NCBI GenBank assembly: GCA_024180945.1
Contig: JAKSGN010000037.1
Location: 811,501 to 875,500, forward strand
DNA length: 64,000 bases
Direction of reading: 5' to 3'
From: Macrophomina tecta
Taxonomy: Eukaryota > Ascomycota > Dothideomycetes > Botryosphaeriales > Botryosphaeriaceae
Every line of letters starts with the position of its first letter. Position 1 is the stretch's first letter. The notes under the pieces are model-generated. The model saw only the letters and a list, made by a program, of their open reading frames with translations, was not told where the DNA came from and made no database searches. The position numbers and the translations under genes were made by a program. This document shows, in pieces, positions 10,419-22,148 of this stretch.

Positions 10419-11533
10419 GGCAAATGCTGTGCGGCGGAACAATTGAAGAGGAGCAGCAGCAAAGATTGGCGGGCTTCGAGTGCAAAAGATGCAGTGTTGA
10501 AGATGTGGTGATGGGAATGTGGACAAAGAAGACGCGGGAGCTTTTGAATGTGAGGCCCGCCAAGCGGCGCGCTAGCGTCATGGACGCGACGCGACAAGCA
10601 AAACAGAAAAGGCCCCTGCACGCGCGCTGCTCTCCCACACGGCGAACGTGACCGCTCGGGGCTGAGAGAAGCCTGGGCCACCGTGTTCGTCCACTGTTCA
10701 CCCAGCTTTCCGCGCGATATCGGGTCTCGGCCGCCCTTCGCGCACGCTTTGGCTCGAGCAAAGCCTGCTTTGTGGACCTCTTCTACGCCAATCCCGCCCA
10801 ACCCTTTCCCTAACACGGCCAATTCTGCCATCACGGCCCCAGGATTCTGTCCTCCGACGGCGGAGGATATCTCTCAGCTGTGACAACCGATTACGTGACC
10901 CTGGCGTCGTCCCACTCGAATCCCACGCTCCGTGCTCGACTTAACTCCTTGGAATCCCGAAGACGGGCCTCCTCCCGAGCCGGTCACGCCAGACCAAGCT
11001 ATATCCGTTAGGTCCGAGTGTATCAGACGCGTCTCGACGCGTCTCCCACGATCTACACTGCTGATCTCCGTTCCAACATGGTACCATTCCTTTCCCCATA
11101 ATGTCAATGGCCCTATATCCGGATTGTTCTCAGCCCGCACTACTATCGCTACTGTCAGGTCACCTCTACTCGTCAATCGCGCGCCTTCCTGCCCTCGCCA
11201 TGCCGTGTGCTCGCTTCCGTTCTTTTCGTGTCGTCTTGAGCTTTGCGTAAAGACATGCTGTTGTGAGAAGACTACCAAAAGCACTCATTCGAACTCCTGC
11301 ATTGTGGCCGGTATAGATCACACAGGAATCGCAAGAATCCTTAGCCGAATGCAGACTTCTCCCATGTCTATTCTGTCTCGAGCCAAGTTTGCTTTTTCAG
11401 TGACCGCAGACAAAGTCCAGAGGTGGTAGGTGACTATACACAAGACACAACTTCCGCGTTCCTCTACTGTCTCCATTTGCATGCTAACATCCGCTGCCGT
11501 CAGGTCTGTGTATCGCCTTCTGCATTTTCCCTC
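10419..11533. other. promoter region of the R2 gene; 3' flank of the MFS gene
   Basis: 1.1 kb without a supported gene. It contains two ACGCGT boxes at 11027-11042. Confidence 0.55.
11027..11042. promoter_or_regulatory. paired ACGCGT (MCB) boxes upstream of the R2 gene
   Basis: ACGCGT at 11027-11032 and again at 11037-11042, about 610-625 bp upstream of the R2 start codon. They match the MBF consensus and fit the intronic copies, but the distance is large. Confidence 0.35.
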
Positions 11534-13061
11534 TTAGATCTTTGAAGGCAGTCCTACTTGCGCGGTTCTCGCAACTGTATACAAGAAGACCCCTAACCAC
11601 ATCACCCCGCCGGTGAAAATTATCAGGGGCGCAAATTGCCGACCTCCGCCCTCTAACTGCCTGATCAAAGCGCCCCCAATGGGGGTTCCAATTAGAGTGC
11701 CTGACGCAGCACAGACCCAATTCACACCGTTGTAGACGCCAATTCTTTGGATCTCCGCTACCTGCGCAACGCAGGCAGGAAGGAGCGCAATATACCCCCC
11801 TAGACTGAACCCGACCAGGGCCGAGAAGACAATAAACGCAGCATTACCGCGACCCGGGAGCCAGACAAGCAGAACGACAAGAGCAGATACGCTGGCTGAG
11901 CCTATGAGGCAGTTGTATCGCCCGGCCTTATCACCAAGTCTGCCCAGAAGGATTCGTCCCAGAACGCTAAATTGCGTCATCAGAAGCTGCACGCGCCGTT
12001 GAGGAAGAAGGACATACCTGGCGCCGTTCATTATAGAGATGAGGTATCCCGCAAGGTTTTCCGACATCCCCTCGTCCAAAGCTTGCAGGGTTATGTAGTT
12101 CATCGGCACGTAGAGGCCCATATGGAAGACAAAAGCCGCTAAGGTAGTGCTGACGAAACACCGGCTCTTGAATGGGTGCGCGAAGTCAGCCAGCCGCCAT
12201 GGCTCTGAATTCGGCCTGAGTCGAGAGCGAACAGTCAGGGCGGCCACTGTCAAAAGACCAAGGAACATGAATGCAATACAACGTATCGCCCAGGCAAAAC
12301 CAATCTCAACTCTAAGCTTGTTGAAAACAATGCTTTCCATATTTGTCAGCACAGGCAACACAATTCTGGATATGGACTTCTTACGGCGTCACAATACCAC
12401 TGACACCCGATCCAGATGACGCAATCCCCAAAGCCAGCGCTCTCCGCTCTCGAAACCATGTCGCGACCGAGTTCAGCGAGGCGTACAAGATAGCGCCCGA
12501 GCCCATTCCACTGCATATCGATTGAGCTAGAACGAAGTGCCAGTACTTAGTACTCAGGCTAGTCATTATCAGGCCCAACACGTGCATCGTGATGCCAAGC
12601 AGCATCATGCCTCTGGGGCCGTGACTGTCGAAGACTCTCCCGAAGAACGGTGCTCCTGCGAACGTGAGGAATGTGTTGAGAGAGATGATCCAGGCGACGG
12701 CACTGGAAGAATACCCCTGTAGCTGGTGCCGTTCGTACTGCGTTTGCAAAATGCCCATGCAACCCGTCCAGCCAACTGAGCAGAATTGCGCGCACCACCC
12801 ACCGCCAACGACGGACCAGGCTAGCAAGCCGCCTTCTGGATATCCGTCATCGCTGGGCAAGGCTGCCACGGACTCTGTGGACCAGCTTGATGCGGGTCTC
12901 AAAGAATCTGTGTGTGGGGCATCAAGGGTAGGTGGAAGGGTCGTGATGTTAGGAATTCGAACGAGGGATTCGTGAGAGACTACAGACCCGTCTTTCAGAG
13001 AGGCACTGGAAGAATCACTGATAGCCTTTTCAGACCTGTCGATATGAAAGCCGGAAGCCAT
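11534..13061 (-). CDS. MFS transporter, monocarboxylate permease type (MCH-like)
   Basis: Exons complement(11534..11966, 12018..12332, 12385..13061), introns 51 and 52 nt, 474 aa. A Ser-rich cytosolic N-terminus of about 75 residues precedes the membrane part, which starts at PEGGLLAWSVVGGGWCAQF. The pattern fits 12 transmembrane helices with a central loop (RSRLRPNSEPWRLADFAHPF). VLGRILLGRLGDKAG is the repeat of the MFS A-like motif between helices 8 and 9. Fungal members import monocarboxylates or riboflavin; the substrate cannot be told from sequence. The 51-nt intron 2 is a multiple of three with no stop, so retention would still give an open frame, with 17 extra residues before VLGRIL. 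Confidence 0.88.
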
Positions 13062-14837
13062 GGCGAAGAAGGTCGTGTTCGCAATGAAAATCAGAGGCCG
13101 GTTTAGTCGGATTTTTCTTGTCTTTTTTTGGTCTTCGAAATCATGGTATTTGTAGAGGGGCGTCTGGCACCCTTTTCACACAACGAACAACGGGCTATTC
13201 AGCAGCACCAAGCATTTGTCTTTCAGCGGAATCAAGCTGAACCAGCCGCACTGACAATACCGTAGCATTGCCATACCACTAGCCCGACCAAGCGTAACGG
13301 TCTGGATACAAGCAACCTTAGTCAAAGCTTCCCATCTTTTTCTAGGCAACCGCCCTCTCTCATTGGGCAAAGAACTCTTCTCTTTCTGTACTGAGGGTAG
13401 TTTAAACCCCGACGTCGTGAGAGGCATGTCTTGAACCTCGTATCCTTGCCGCACTGGCCCGGGTCATGGACAAAATGCTGCTGAAAGACTGAACGCCACT
13501 TCACGGTTATGCAACGCTCTTACGTCCGGGGCCCAGATGCACGGCTCAGGAGCTTCTCGTGAGACGTGTTTCCCGCCCGGTCGAGAGCTGCAAGGCCAAA
13601 TAAATGGTACGGCAGCATACGCTGGCCATTGGATATCTCCTCCAGGCATGCTGTATAAGGTTAGTGTCTTGTATGGTCTAGGCTCAGGCTTGCAAGGAGC
13701 GGGCCGTTGGCAGGCCAAAGGCTACCAATAAGCGCGTGTTGCAGCACGGCAGACCACGTCTATTTCAGCCTCAACTCGTCCAGAAGCCTCCCTGCCCTGT
13801 CTTGTGAAGGAATGCATTATGCCGTACGAGCCTCAACCAAATAAAGAATGTCAACGCCTTATCTTCACTCTGTACCACTATCCGCAGCCCAGGAATACGA
13901 AGGGCTGGAATGAGAGTAGTGATAGCCGTTGAATTAGGTTCACAGAGGAACTTTATCTTCCGCTCCCGCGGTTCTCTATTGGCGCGGGACTCGCCGGTGC
14001 CTCGGGCCTTCCCCTATTCAGCTTGTGTCTACCCTGGCTCAGCTCTATCAAGACGCTCCTTGGCTGTAAGAGACAAACCTATTCTTGGTTTGAACTATAC
14101 GATCACCTCGCATCGCTAACCTGAGCCATCTCTGAACTTGGTGGGGTTTTACCGGAGCCTCCCGTGCCACTTGCGGCCAGAATCAACCATGGTTGCACAG
14201 CCGTATACGAAGTCATTTTCAGTTGCATTGCAACCTGCCCTTCCTTCGGGAGTGGAAGCGTTCTTTTGGACGTGCATATTGCCGATTTCTCTGCGTATTC
14301 ACGCTTGAACGAATTCTTCTCCTCTCCGCGCATATTTCCGCGCTTACTGCTGCGATACTTTTGGACTGACCGCAAACACGAACTACCTGATTATGTTGAA
14401 TCCAGACCGGTCTTGCGACCATCCCGAGCGTGCACTCTGGTGAAGACAGATGTCTTCACACATTGCTCTCGCCATCAACCGCCTGTTACGGAACACGCCG
14501 CTGTATCAGGGTTGTTGGGGCGAACCTGCAACCAGGCTGGTTATCGCTATACCTATTGCCGACTTACCGGCTATAGCAGTCGGTAGACGGTTGGCCGAAA
14601 GGCTTTTGCAGCAACGGCTGAAACCCAGCACGGCCGCCGCGCTGTAATACCGCCAATGAGGACGGCTAGCAATCGCTTCTCTGACATCGGTTGCGTCCAC
14701 GTGAGAAAATCGGTTCCAAATGGTATCTCAGTATACTATATATATCTCGACAGTCTCTCACCAATTGTATCCGCTCTTGGTGTATCCCCAGCCCATGGCC
14801 AGCGAAGAGAGCCAGAAAGTCAAAACAACGCCTTCCG
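13062..14837. other. intergenic, 1.8 kb, no gene seen
   Basis: Several 60-140 codon open frames exist on both strands, but none has a recognisable motif, good start context or matching splice sites. No tRNA-like fold or repeat seen. Confidence 0.5.
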
Positions 14838-16117
14838 CTACCAAGTGATGACGGCCTTGACGGTATGTCCACGGTGCATATCATCTATAGCCTTCTGCCA
14901 GTCATCCGCCTTGTAGAACTTGACCAGTTTGTCCACTGGGAACTTCCCTGCCCGATACCACTCAATCATCTGCGGTACGTACTTGGCTGGCACGACATCT
15001 CCCTCAACCGCACCGATGTACTGCTTGCCGGCTACCATGAAGGGGAAGATGTGGATGTCAAGTTTTGCATCGAATGGTGTCGATCCGACCTGAATGAGCT
15101 TTCCCTTCAGCCGCGTGAACTCCATTGCTTTCTCCACCAATGGCAGGTATCCCGTCGTATCCACGGTGATGGAGGTGCCATAGCCATCTGTCAGGTCCTG
15201 GACCGCGGTTATGACCTCGCTCGGATCGCTGAGCTTCGAGGTGTTGATGAAGTGCGTGGCGCCGAGCTCCCTGGCAATGATTTCGCGGTCGGCCATCTTA
15301 TCAATGCCGATGATCGTCCTGCAGCCTCTGAGTTTCGCAGCCTGTAATGCGGCAGTCAGCGCCATCACGTCTGCGTAGAAATGGCAGCACCTACCATGAT
15401 CGCACTCAAGCCGACGCCACCCAACCCCAAGATCGCAATGGTATCTTGCGGCCCCGCCTGCGCCACGTTGACCACAGTTCCACTCCCCGTCTGGATACCG
15501 CAGCCAAGCGGCGAGAACAACTTGAGCTCCTCATCACTGACCAGCCCCTTAACATTGACCACAGACGTCGACCTCACGATCGTCCGCTCCGCAAAGCTCG
15601 ACTGCCCGAAAAAGCTTCCCTGGAGGTCTGGCGCATCCGACGCCGCCGCGCTCGACGAGTGGAAGCACGGGCAGCCGCCGAAGTTGAGTTCGCCGAAGCG
15701 GACGCAGTGGGCCGGGTGACCGGCTTGGCAGATTTGGCAAGAGCCGCAGAAGGCGAAGGAGAGGAGCACGGGGTCGCCCGCCGCGGCGACGGAGACGTTC
15801 TTACCGACTTTCTCGACGTAACCGGCGCCTGTTTGCCTCAGTTAGTGGGCTTCCATTTCTCCATCCGAGGCAGGGGAAGAGTGGGCTCTTCATCAGCGGA
15901 AGAGAATGAGCGTACCCTCGTGGCCTTTAATTGACGGGTAGATGACGCCGGGACCCTCTTTCAGGCCGGCGAACAGGAGATCGGTGTGGCATACGCCAGA
16001 GGCCACAATCCGCACAAGCAGCTCATCGTCACCAACCTCCCGCACCTTCACGTCTTCGATCTTCCATCCATTCTCGTTGAGAGGGCCGCGCGAGACAATT
16101 GCCCGCGCTGTGGCCAT
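14838..16117 (-). CDS. zinc-dependent alcohol dehydrogenase (MDR family)
   Basis: Exons complement(14838..15341, 15395..15828, 15916..16117), introns 53 and 87 nt, 379 aa. Catalytic zinc ligands: Cys in SGVCHTD and His in GHEG, the latter split by intron 1. The structural zinc lobe has four Cys in FCGSCQICQAGHPAHC. The Rossmann motif is GLGGVG. The sequence from IDKMADREIIARELGATHFIN fixes the cofactor: the acidic residue in GIDK favours NAD+ over NADP+. It resembles aryl- or long-chain alcohol dehydrogenases of fungi (oxidation of alcohols to aldehydes, or the reverse); the substrate is unknown. The start at 16117 is preferred over the in-frame upstream codon at 16174, which would add an unlikely 19-residue leader. 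Confidence 0.92.
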
Positions 16118-17405
16118 CGTTTGGTCAGATCCAGATCCGAATCCGAAGAAACCGAATAATGGAGATACGGGCAAAGAAATTTACAACAGAGTTGGAGCAA
16201 GACCTAGGGTGGCCCGTAATTGAGTTGGACCAGCCCAGAGGTCGAACTAGAGGCAAGCTTTATACCTGCGCAAGCCACCAGGCGGCCCCACAGAATGAAT
16301 GCATCCATGCAGGCTAGGGTTGGTGGGGGATCTGCAGCGGGGTATGGGGACTGGAGGACCCACGAGGGCATCTCAGTAGTCCGTGCTCCTCCAACTAGCC
16401 GCAGCCCGAGCAAGGAGGATGCGTGCTCCGCCGCAGCAGGACTTCCAGGGCCGCTGTGTCAGATAAGTCATACCGCTCCGAGCCCTGTATATGCGTCTTC
16501 TCCTCGTTTCTTGAAGATGTACATAATCATTTGCCCGCTTCGCAGGCCGGCCAGCACCCAGCGATTACAACACAGCGCATAGCAATCGACTTGGCGGTGG
16601 GTCCGCGCTACGCAATGCCACGACCTAGCAGCCCCGCGAGCCTCCGAAGCTAGGCTGATCGTGGCGCCCGTGATTGGGCGGCGGGAAGTGTCTGCCGTGC
16701 AACTATCCGGGGCCGAGGATAAGAGCTATCGGATGAGGCGCTGCCGGCTGTCGAATGCGGGTCGGGAACCTCGCGGCCAAGCAAGGAACGCTAGTCACTG
16801 AGCGCTGCGCGCTTTTATGTGTGTCGGAAGTATGTACATACATGCGCGTGCGCCTGGCGTTCGGATTCGTGAGCAATGACGCGAAGGGAAGGATTGCCAG
16901 CAGCTACAGTCATTGTGATGGTTTGGTGGTCTGCAATGAGGGGCAGAGAAAAGGCCTGAGTTTCCGCGGCCTCCAATGCATGATGATGCTGACATATTTC
17001 ATGCGAGAGAGCAGAAAGAAGGGCATATCAAATTGGGATATCCGAACATGCAGGAACCCCGTCCATCCGCTGACTTCTGCCCGGTCGAATTGTTTTTCCC
17101 AGTTTTACGACCTGTGCGCATCAATTGTATTTTGGATCTTGGCCTACTCTTGCAGAGATTATCTTTCGGGAAGGCCTTCCCGTCGCTCCATTCCCTTGGA
17201 AATATTGATGAGCCTTGACACCCCCTCAATCGGGTCCTAAACACCAGTACGAGTCCAAAGCTCCTTTTCCTTTCCCCTCAGCATCTTTTGCCAGCCCTCA
17301 CCGGAACCGGTCGCCATTTCCATCTCGCCAGCCGCACTCAGTAGTGCAACTCCGTCGCATGCTCTCCCGACACTGTTCCTTCCAGTCCACGCCATATCCC
17401 CAAAA
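16118..17405. other. intergenic: alcohol dehydrogenase promoter and spacer
   Basis: 1.3 kb. A TATAAA reading on the minus strand near 16259-16265, about 145 bp before the dehydrogenase start, may be its TATA box. No gene supported. Confidence 0.5.
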
Positions 17406-18797
17406 TCACTCCCCATCTCCATCTCCGCCACCCTTCTCCTCACCTACACCCTCCTTCTCGCCCTTATCCCACCTCCCTCCTCCTAACCCCGCAGCCCCCT
17501 CATCCTTCAAAAACTCCTCCCTCAAGAAAGCATCCCGATACGCCCTCGCCCTCTGCCACACCGCCTCCCCATCTCTCCTCTCCTCCACCCGCGCCATCAT
17601 CCTCCCTAACGCAATTGCCACCAACTCTCCCTCTGCCTCATCCGCCTCGCGCTTCCACCCCTCGACCTCCGTCCGCGCGGCCTCAGCCTCGCGCTCCGCC
17701 CGCGCCGCCGCGCGCGCATGCCCCGTCGCCCGCTCATCCAGCACCTGCGACTGCAGGGACATCGCTGAGATCTGCGCGCGGGCGTTGCGCTCGGCCGAGC
17801 GGGCGCGCGCGGCGTTGGCCGTTGCGGCTGCGAGGAGCGGGCGTGCGGCAGTGGTGAGCGTGTGCGTGGAGGCGGTGCGTGTGCGCAGGAGGGACTGCTC
17901 CAGCATGCTGACGGCCTGCGGCGTGAGGCGTTGCTGGCCGGGGAGCGAGCGGGCTGAGGTGCGATGGTCGGTCGTGCGGCGGCAGTCGGTGGGAGGGGTG
18001 TGGGCCGAGGGGGGGAGTGCGGTGCTCGGGGAGGCGGAGGCGCGACAGGGAAGGGTCGGGGGCGTGGGGCGTAGCTTCGATGGCGGGGGCTGGGCTGCTG
18101 GCGTTGCGGGGCTCTTGCGCTTCAGCGGGTTGTTGGTCAGAGGCGTGGTCTGCGGAGAGGGCTTGGAGGAGGCTGGCATGCTGCCTTCGGGGACGGGGGC
18201 GCTGCCGCTTGGGACAGGACCGTTGCGGCGGAGAGCCGTGGTTATGGGCTGACTGCTGGGGGTGTGGTTGGATCGCTGGTGGGTGGCCATCGGCTGGCGT
18301 GCGAGAGGGGACTGGGTGATGGTGAGTGGCCATGTGGGTATTCGTGCCCAGCCGGTAACTTACTGATCGCATATTGGGGCTATTTCCACGGGCAGCTTCG
18401 GTCTTGACCCTGGTAACTGATTGCTGGCGCTGCGCCCGGCTATTGACGTTCGGCTGATACTGGTACTGACGCTGGTTGCTGTTCAATGCTGACTGTTGGT
18501 TCGCAGGATGCAAGATGTTAGTCATCTTATCTTCAGTGGACGGACAGCATATGTGGGAGTGTATCCTGGTTACTGACCCTTGTGGTGGATCCGCCGGCCG
18601 AGTGAAGGCTCGGTCGCGTAGGTGCCGGTGCAGGACGACCGCCGCTTCCTCCACGGTCGCGGCTAGGTGAAGTATGATTCACTGCAGGCTCATTGTCTCT
18701 AAGCGATAGCCAGAGTGTCAATCGTGAGCATACTTACGCGCCTGTGGTTCTTCATGATGGTATCGTGGGCGAGGTTACGCGTGGTGATAGTTGACAT
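17406..18797 (-). CDS. unrecognised Ala/Arg-rich coiled-coil protein
   Basis: The 3' part is solid: exons complement(17406..18293) and complement(18364..18492) join in phase through a 70-nt intron, and a further exon ends at 18578 (85-nt intron). That exon begins near 18709, and a first exon 18738..18797 (MSTITTRNLAHDTIMKNHRR) with a good donor is likely, but the join between these two is unclear. The N-terminal half is disordered (QRQYQYQPNVNSRAQRQQ, many P, S, T). Residues in the last exon from PQAVSMLEQSLLRTRTAS onward form a long Ala/Glu/Arg helix typical of a coiled coil, ending in a Gly/Glu tail. No known domain recognised. The last exon is GC-rich, so overlapping frames are also open. 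Confidence 0.5.
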
Positions 18798-18957
18798 GGG
18801 AGGACGGCGGAGGTTGATATGCGGGTCAGGGTAGGAAGTAGCAACGGAGTAGGTTATGGCAGGGAAAGCCTGGGCGCGGTTGTAGATCCTGTGAGTCGGG
18901 AAGAGATTTGAAAAAGGCATTGGGCTGCTTGCTAAGTCAGCCTACGCACGTGGCCAC

Positions 18958-19011
18958 GGCTTCACTTCGTTGCCGGGCTTCACTTCGTCAGTGGGCTTCA
19001 CTTCTTCGGTG
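18958..19011. repeat. 18-bp tandem repeat, three copies
   Basis: Three imperfect head-to-tail copies of GGCTTCACTTCGTCAGTG (18958-18975, 18976-18993, 18994-19011), upstream of the coiled-coil gene. No function apparent. Confidence 0.85.
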
Positions 19012-19071
19012 CCTGTGTCTCATGCAATTTTTGTCTGGGCGAACGACCGAAGTCTAGGATCCTATATCTGC

Positions 19072-20179
19072 TCAACATTGGTCCACGCGATGGCCCGCCT
19101 CATAAAGCCAGGCGCAGCTTTGGCACGATAATGGGCGAGCTCATCAGCCACCGCCTCTTCAATGCTCTTGTCAAGAGCGAGCGCCAAGAATGACTTGAAG
19201 GCGGCGATAACCAGCAAGGCCGGATATACTTGTAAACCTTTTCACATTCCTTTTTCTTCTTCCAGGCCTTGTGGAACTTCTCATCATGTGCCTCCAATGC
19301 GCCGCGCGCATTGTGCGGATGCATATGGTCGTTCACTTCCGAGTAGCATATTTCTTTCTCATCAGTTGTCCTCCGCTTGATTTCAGCGGCGATCCGTTCG
19401 ACGCCTTCCTCAACGCGAGTGAAGACATCCCGCGTTGCTGGCCTTGCATCCATCATTTCGAAACCCTCCTTCAAGAAACCGACATCACGACCAAGCTTAT
19501 CAGCCCCGATATATTCCTGGGCCACATGTCTGTAGGCGGACACCCGCGTTGCGCTGAAGTTTCAACAAGGCGAACTGCTTCTGACGCTGCAAATCCATCT
19601 TGCTATACGCGGCAGCCTTGATCGCCAACGTGGGCAGCAATGACTGCGAGAAGAAGAGAGCAGCCGTGAATAGACGAGGGTAAATGTTGACTATCTATAT
19701 CTATTTTAGCCAAATTACCCGCAAAAGAGGCTAATCATTTGGAACTGTCACCACGCAGCAACGGAAAAGTTGATAGAAGGCTCGAGCAAACGCCCAGACT
19801 CGGCCCATCCAAAAGATTCCTACAGAACTTTTCTCAGGAGCCAAAACACCAGAGCAGTGAACTGTAGGAATTAGAAACCCCAGCCGCGCTGATACCCGCG
19901 TAGCAGCCTCCTCAAGCAACTTTGTATCCGTGTCCTACGTCCGAGTCATGTCGAACAAAGCAAGTTGAGCCGGTGCTTTTAGCTTCCTCGGTGGAGCGCT
20001 TGAGGCTGGTGAGGAGGGTGGCGGAGGAGGAAGAAACGGTGCTGTAGTGAGGAGCGCGTCAGTGTTATGGTTTGGTGTGGTCAGGTGAGAGGAGGACGGA
20101 CCGGGTGGGAGTGAGATCTGCGGCGCTGGGCCGGGTTGTTGCTGGGGGTTTTGGTTTCGCTGTTATTGTCGTTCGGCAT
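19072..20179 (-). pseudogene. decayed gene of unknown family, frame broken at C/G runs
   Basis: Reading 5' to 3' on the minus strand, protein-like segments follow one another in different frames. One runs from about 19694 (VNIYPRLFTAALFFSQSLL) to 19544. The next, from 19543 (SAYRHVAQEYIGADKLGRD), runs to about 19221. The last (ALLVIAAFKSFLALALDKS) runs to TAG at 19072. Each switch needs one base in a C or G run (near 19544 and 19220). The second could instead be a 44-nt intron. Upstream, 19731-19919 and a possible start at 20179 (MPNDNNSETKTPS) show further frame changes. A plausible intron is 19695-19751. The protein has two hydrophobic stretches and a charged helical middle. No family recognised. 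Confidence 0.42.
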
Positions 20180-20841
20180 TGTCTTACTGTAGTTGTATCT
20201 TGAGAGGATGGGATGGGTAAGGACTTTCACTGCAGGAAGGTGTTCAGTAGGTGTGTACGCCGTTTGTTATGGGATATTTGGTGTGGTGAGGGTGAAATGG
20301 AAGGCTCCAGTCCCGTCGAAGGGTTCTGAAGAGGGCAGATGACGAGTCACCCAGGCTTTCAAAGAGGACGCAAGAGCGAACGGGACGAAGAACTTCATCC
20401 GGAAGTTTCCCACCAGACGGGTATGTCGTGCCGCGGGAGCACAAAGTATCTTCGGATTGGAAGTCACGAGACTGTTATTTGGTAGGGTGCAGCTATCGAA
20501 TGCCAAGATACTGCTGAAGTTCCGTATTAAGTATGACGGGGAAGGTACTAGTCATGGGCAGACTAGGGTTCGAAATGAACTCTTCACATTCGTTTGCAGC
20601 CATTGCCATACTCAATAGACATTGGTGCTCGGAGCCAACGGCCTGTTTAGGTCAGTTGGACTGCAGGCTATCCGCGGTCAAATCAGTAGGACTCGCAAGC
20701 GAGGAGCTCCCAGCTCAACAAACACACATACCTCAATGAACGAAAATAAAAATCACTACCTCCTATTGATAACTCGTCACTGTGCAGCGACTACAATATT
20801 TAGTACCTAATAAGAAGTCAAAGAGCGAGAGACCACTGCGC

Positions 20842-20861
20842 TTTTTTTTTTTTTTTTTTTT
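20842..20861. repeat. T20 homopolymer
   Basis: Twenty T in a row. On the minus strand it is A20, beginning 8 nt after the stop codon of the relic that ends at 20870. Confidence 0.95.
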
Positions 20862-20869
20862 GGCGGCTG

Positions 20870-21516
20870 TTAACTTAGTGTTGAGCTATTGAGTCTTGGT
20901 CTCATGGGCTGAAGCTCTTCGTCGATGCGTTGCTTCTTCACCTCGAGTGTGTGAAGTGCTTGTTCGGTCCTGGCCCGCTCTTTTTAATTAGTCCCGTAAG
21001 CCTCCTGAGCCTCTTGAAGGCACTTGTTGGACTGATTCAAGTCTTTGCTCTCTTCCATCTTTTATCCGTCATTCTCACGCCTGAGACTCGCCAGATTGGC
21101 GGGTCCAGAGCGGGATGCGTTGGTAAGGCAACTGTCGCATATGGATTAGTGCCTTCCATACCAGAGTTTGGAAGCCGATAGGATATAAACTTGGAACTGT
21201 AGTACCTTGGGTGTCTTCCTCATCGTTTGCGGTAGTCTGGCGCCCTCTGTGGAAACTCCGCGCCGCCATTTCCCTCTTCTGAGCCTGTGAGATCGGTAGA
21301 TGCGCTTGAAAGATCGGAAAGTGAGCTTGAGAGACTGGCGCGAGCTAGATGAGGAGCGTGGTCGCATGCAATCTTGCGGCCCGGTTGCTTTGTGCGTGCT
21401 ATGTTGTTTTGCTGGAATTGTGGCCGAGGGACACCTCCATTTGGAGCACGGTGACGCAGATCTTATGTTCGGAAGAGCGTTGAGTTAGTGCCAAAAACAC
21501 CCAACAAGAAAACCAT
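20870..21516 (-). pseudogene. stop-interrupted gene relic, coiled-coil C-terminus
   Basis: From ATG at 21516 (MVFLLGVFGTNS) one frame can be followed through complement(21206..21516), a 74-nt intron with good GT..CTAAT..CAG signals (21132-21205), and complement(20870..21131), ending at TAA. Phases close exactly over 191 codons, but four stops interrupt it: 21463-21465, 21220-21222, 21062-21064 and 20984-20986. The text between the stops is protein-like: a Ser-rich middle (SLSSSLSDLSSASTDLTGSEE) and a charged helical end (ARTEQALHTLEVKKQRIDEEL). Four stops in 191 codons is fewer than chance (about nine) but the frame and intron were chosen by eye. Product unknown. Confidence 0.38.
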
Positions 21517-21932
21517 GCTCCATGCGATAGGTCGTACCTTGATCGGCATCGCTCATATCAGTACCAGTTACCTAGGAAGATTAGGCGGCAAGTACGCGCT
21601 CCGGAGGAGGCAAGTTGCATCTCTGGACATAATGGGTGGTTTGGCGCGGTCAGGCAAACCGAGCGAAGCTCAATGGAAAGAATTTGGTTTCCAGTAGGAA
21701 GGATGTCGCTGTGTGGTGGAATTGTGAGAACCGCACAAAGAGTGGCAAAAGAAACCAACCCCAGCTCTGTACATTTTGCAAAGAACCGCGACAACATTCC
21801 CACCATCGTGAACTGCACGCTTTACAGGCAGCTCAATCAAGGGTCTGGGTGGAGTTCACCTGAATTTTCACAAAAATCTCGTCCGATGATCCGCCCACGG
21901 CTTGCTCGGTCCACAGGTGCTTTCTTTTTGCC

Positions 21933-22148
21933 TCACTGGTGGCCGTCTTGCAGCGCAGAATCTTCGGCGTCTGCCTTCATACCTGGAAAGAACGGATACT
22001 GCTTTCGAAGATGGAAATTGACAAGCACTGAAGCCGTAAACCAACAGCATAGCACCATCAGGAGTACGAAGGATGCTGTCCATTCTCGATATCCAAAAGG
22101 CACCTCAGGCGGGGCAGTGGCGAGATTGTGGGAATGAAACTCGGACAT
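21933..22148 (-). CDS. possible 71-aa single-pass membrane protein
   Basis: A 71-codon frame from ATG at 22148 (MSEFHSHNLATAPPEV) has one strong hydrophobic segment (ASFVLLMVLCCWFTASVLV) and an acidic end. The frame stays open upstream of the ATG to 22307. It has no recognised family and sits in a zone of decayed genes, so it may be chance or a fragment. Confidence 0.25.
   Translation of the reverse strand: MSEFHSHNLATAPPEVPFGYREWTASFVLLMVLCCWFTASVLVNFHLRKQYPFFPGMKADAEDSALQDGHQ

Noticed and set aside
10932..11429. 165-codon plus-strand ORF in the R2 upstream region
   Set aside because: No motif or intron. It covers the paired ACGCGT boxes and is better explained as promoter DNA.
20842..21516. 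Idea that the relic is a processed retrocopy because of the adjacent A20 tract
   Set aside because: The reading needs a 74-nt intron with good splice signals, which a retrocopy would have lost, and similar A/T runs occur far from genes.
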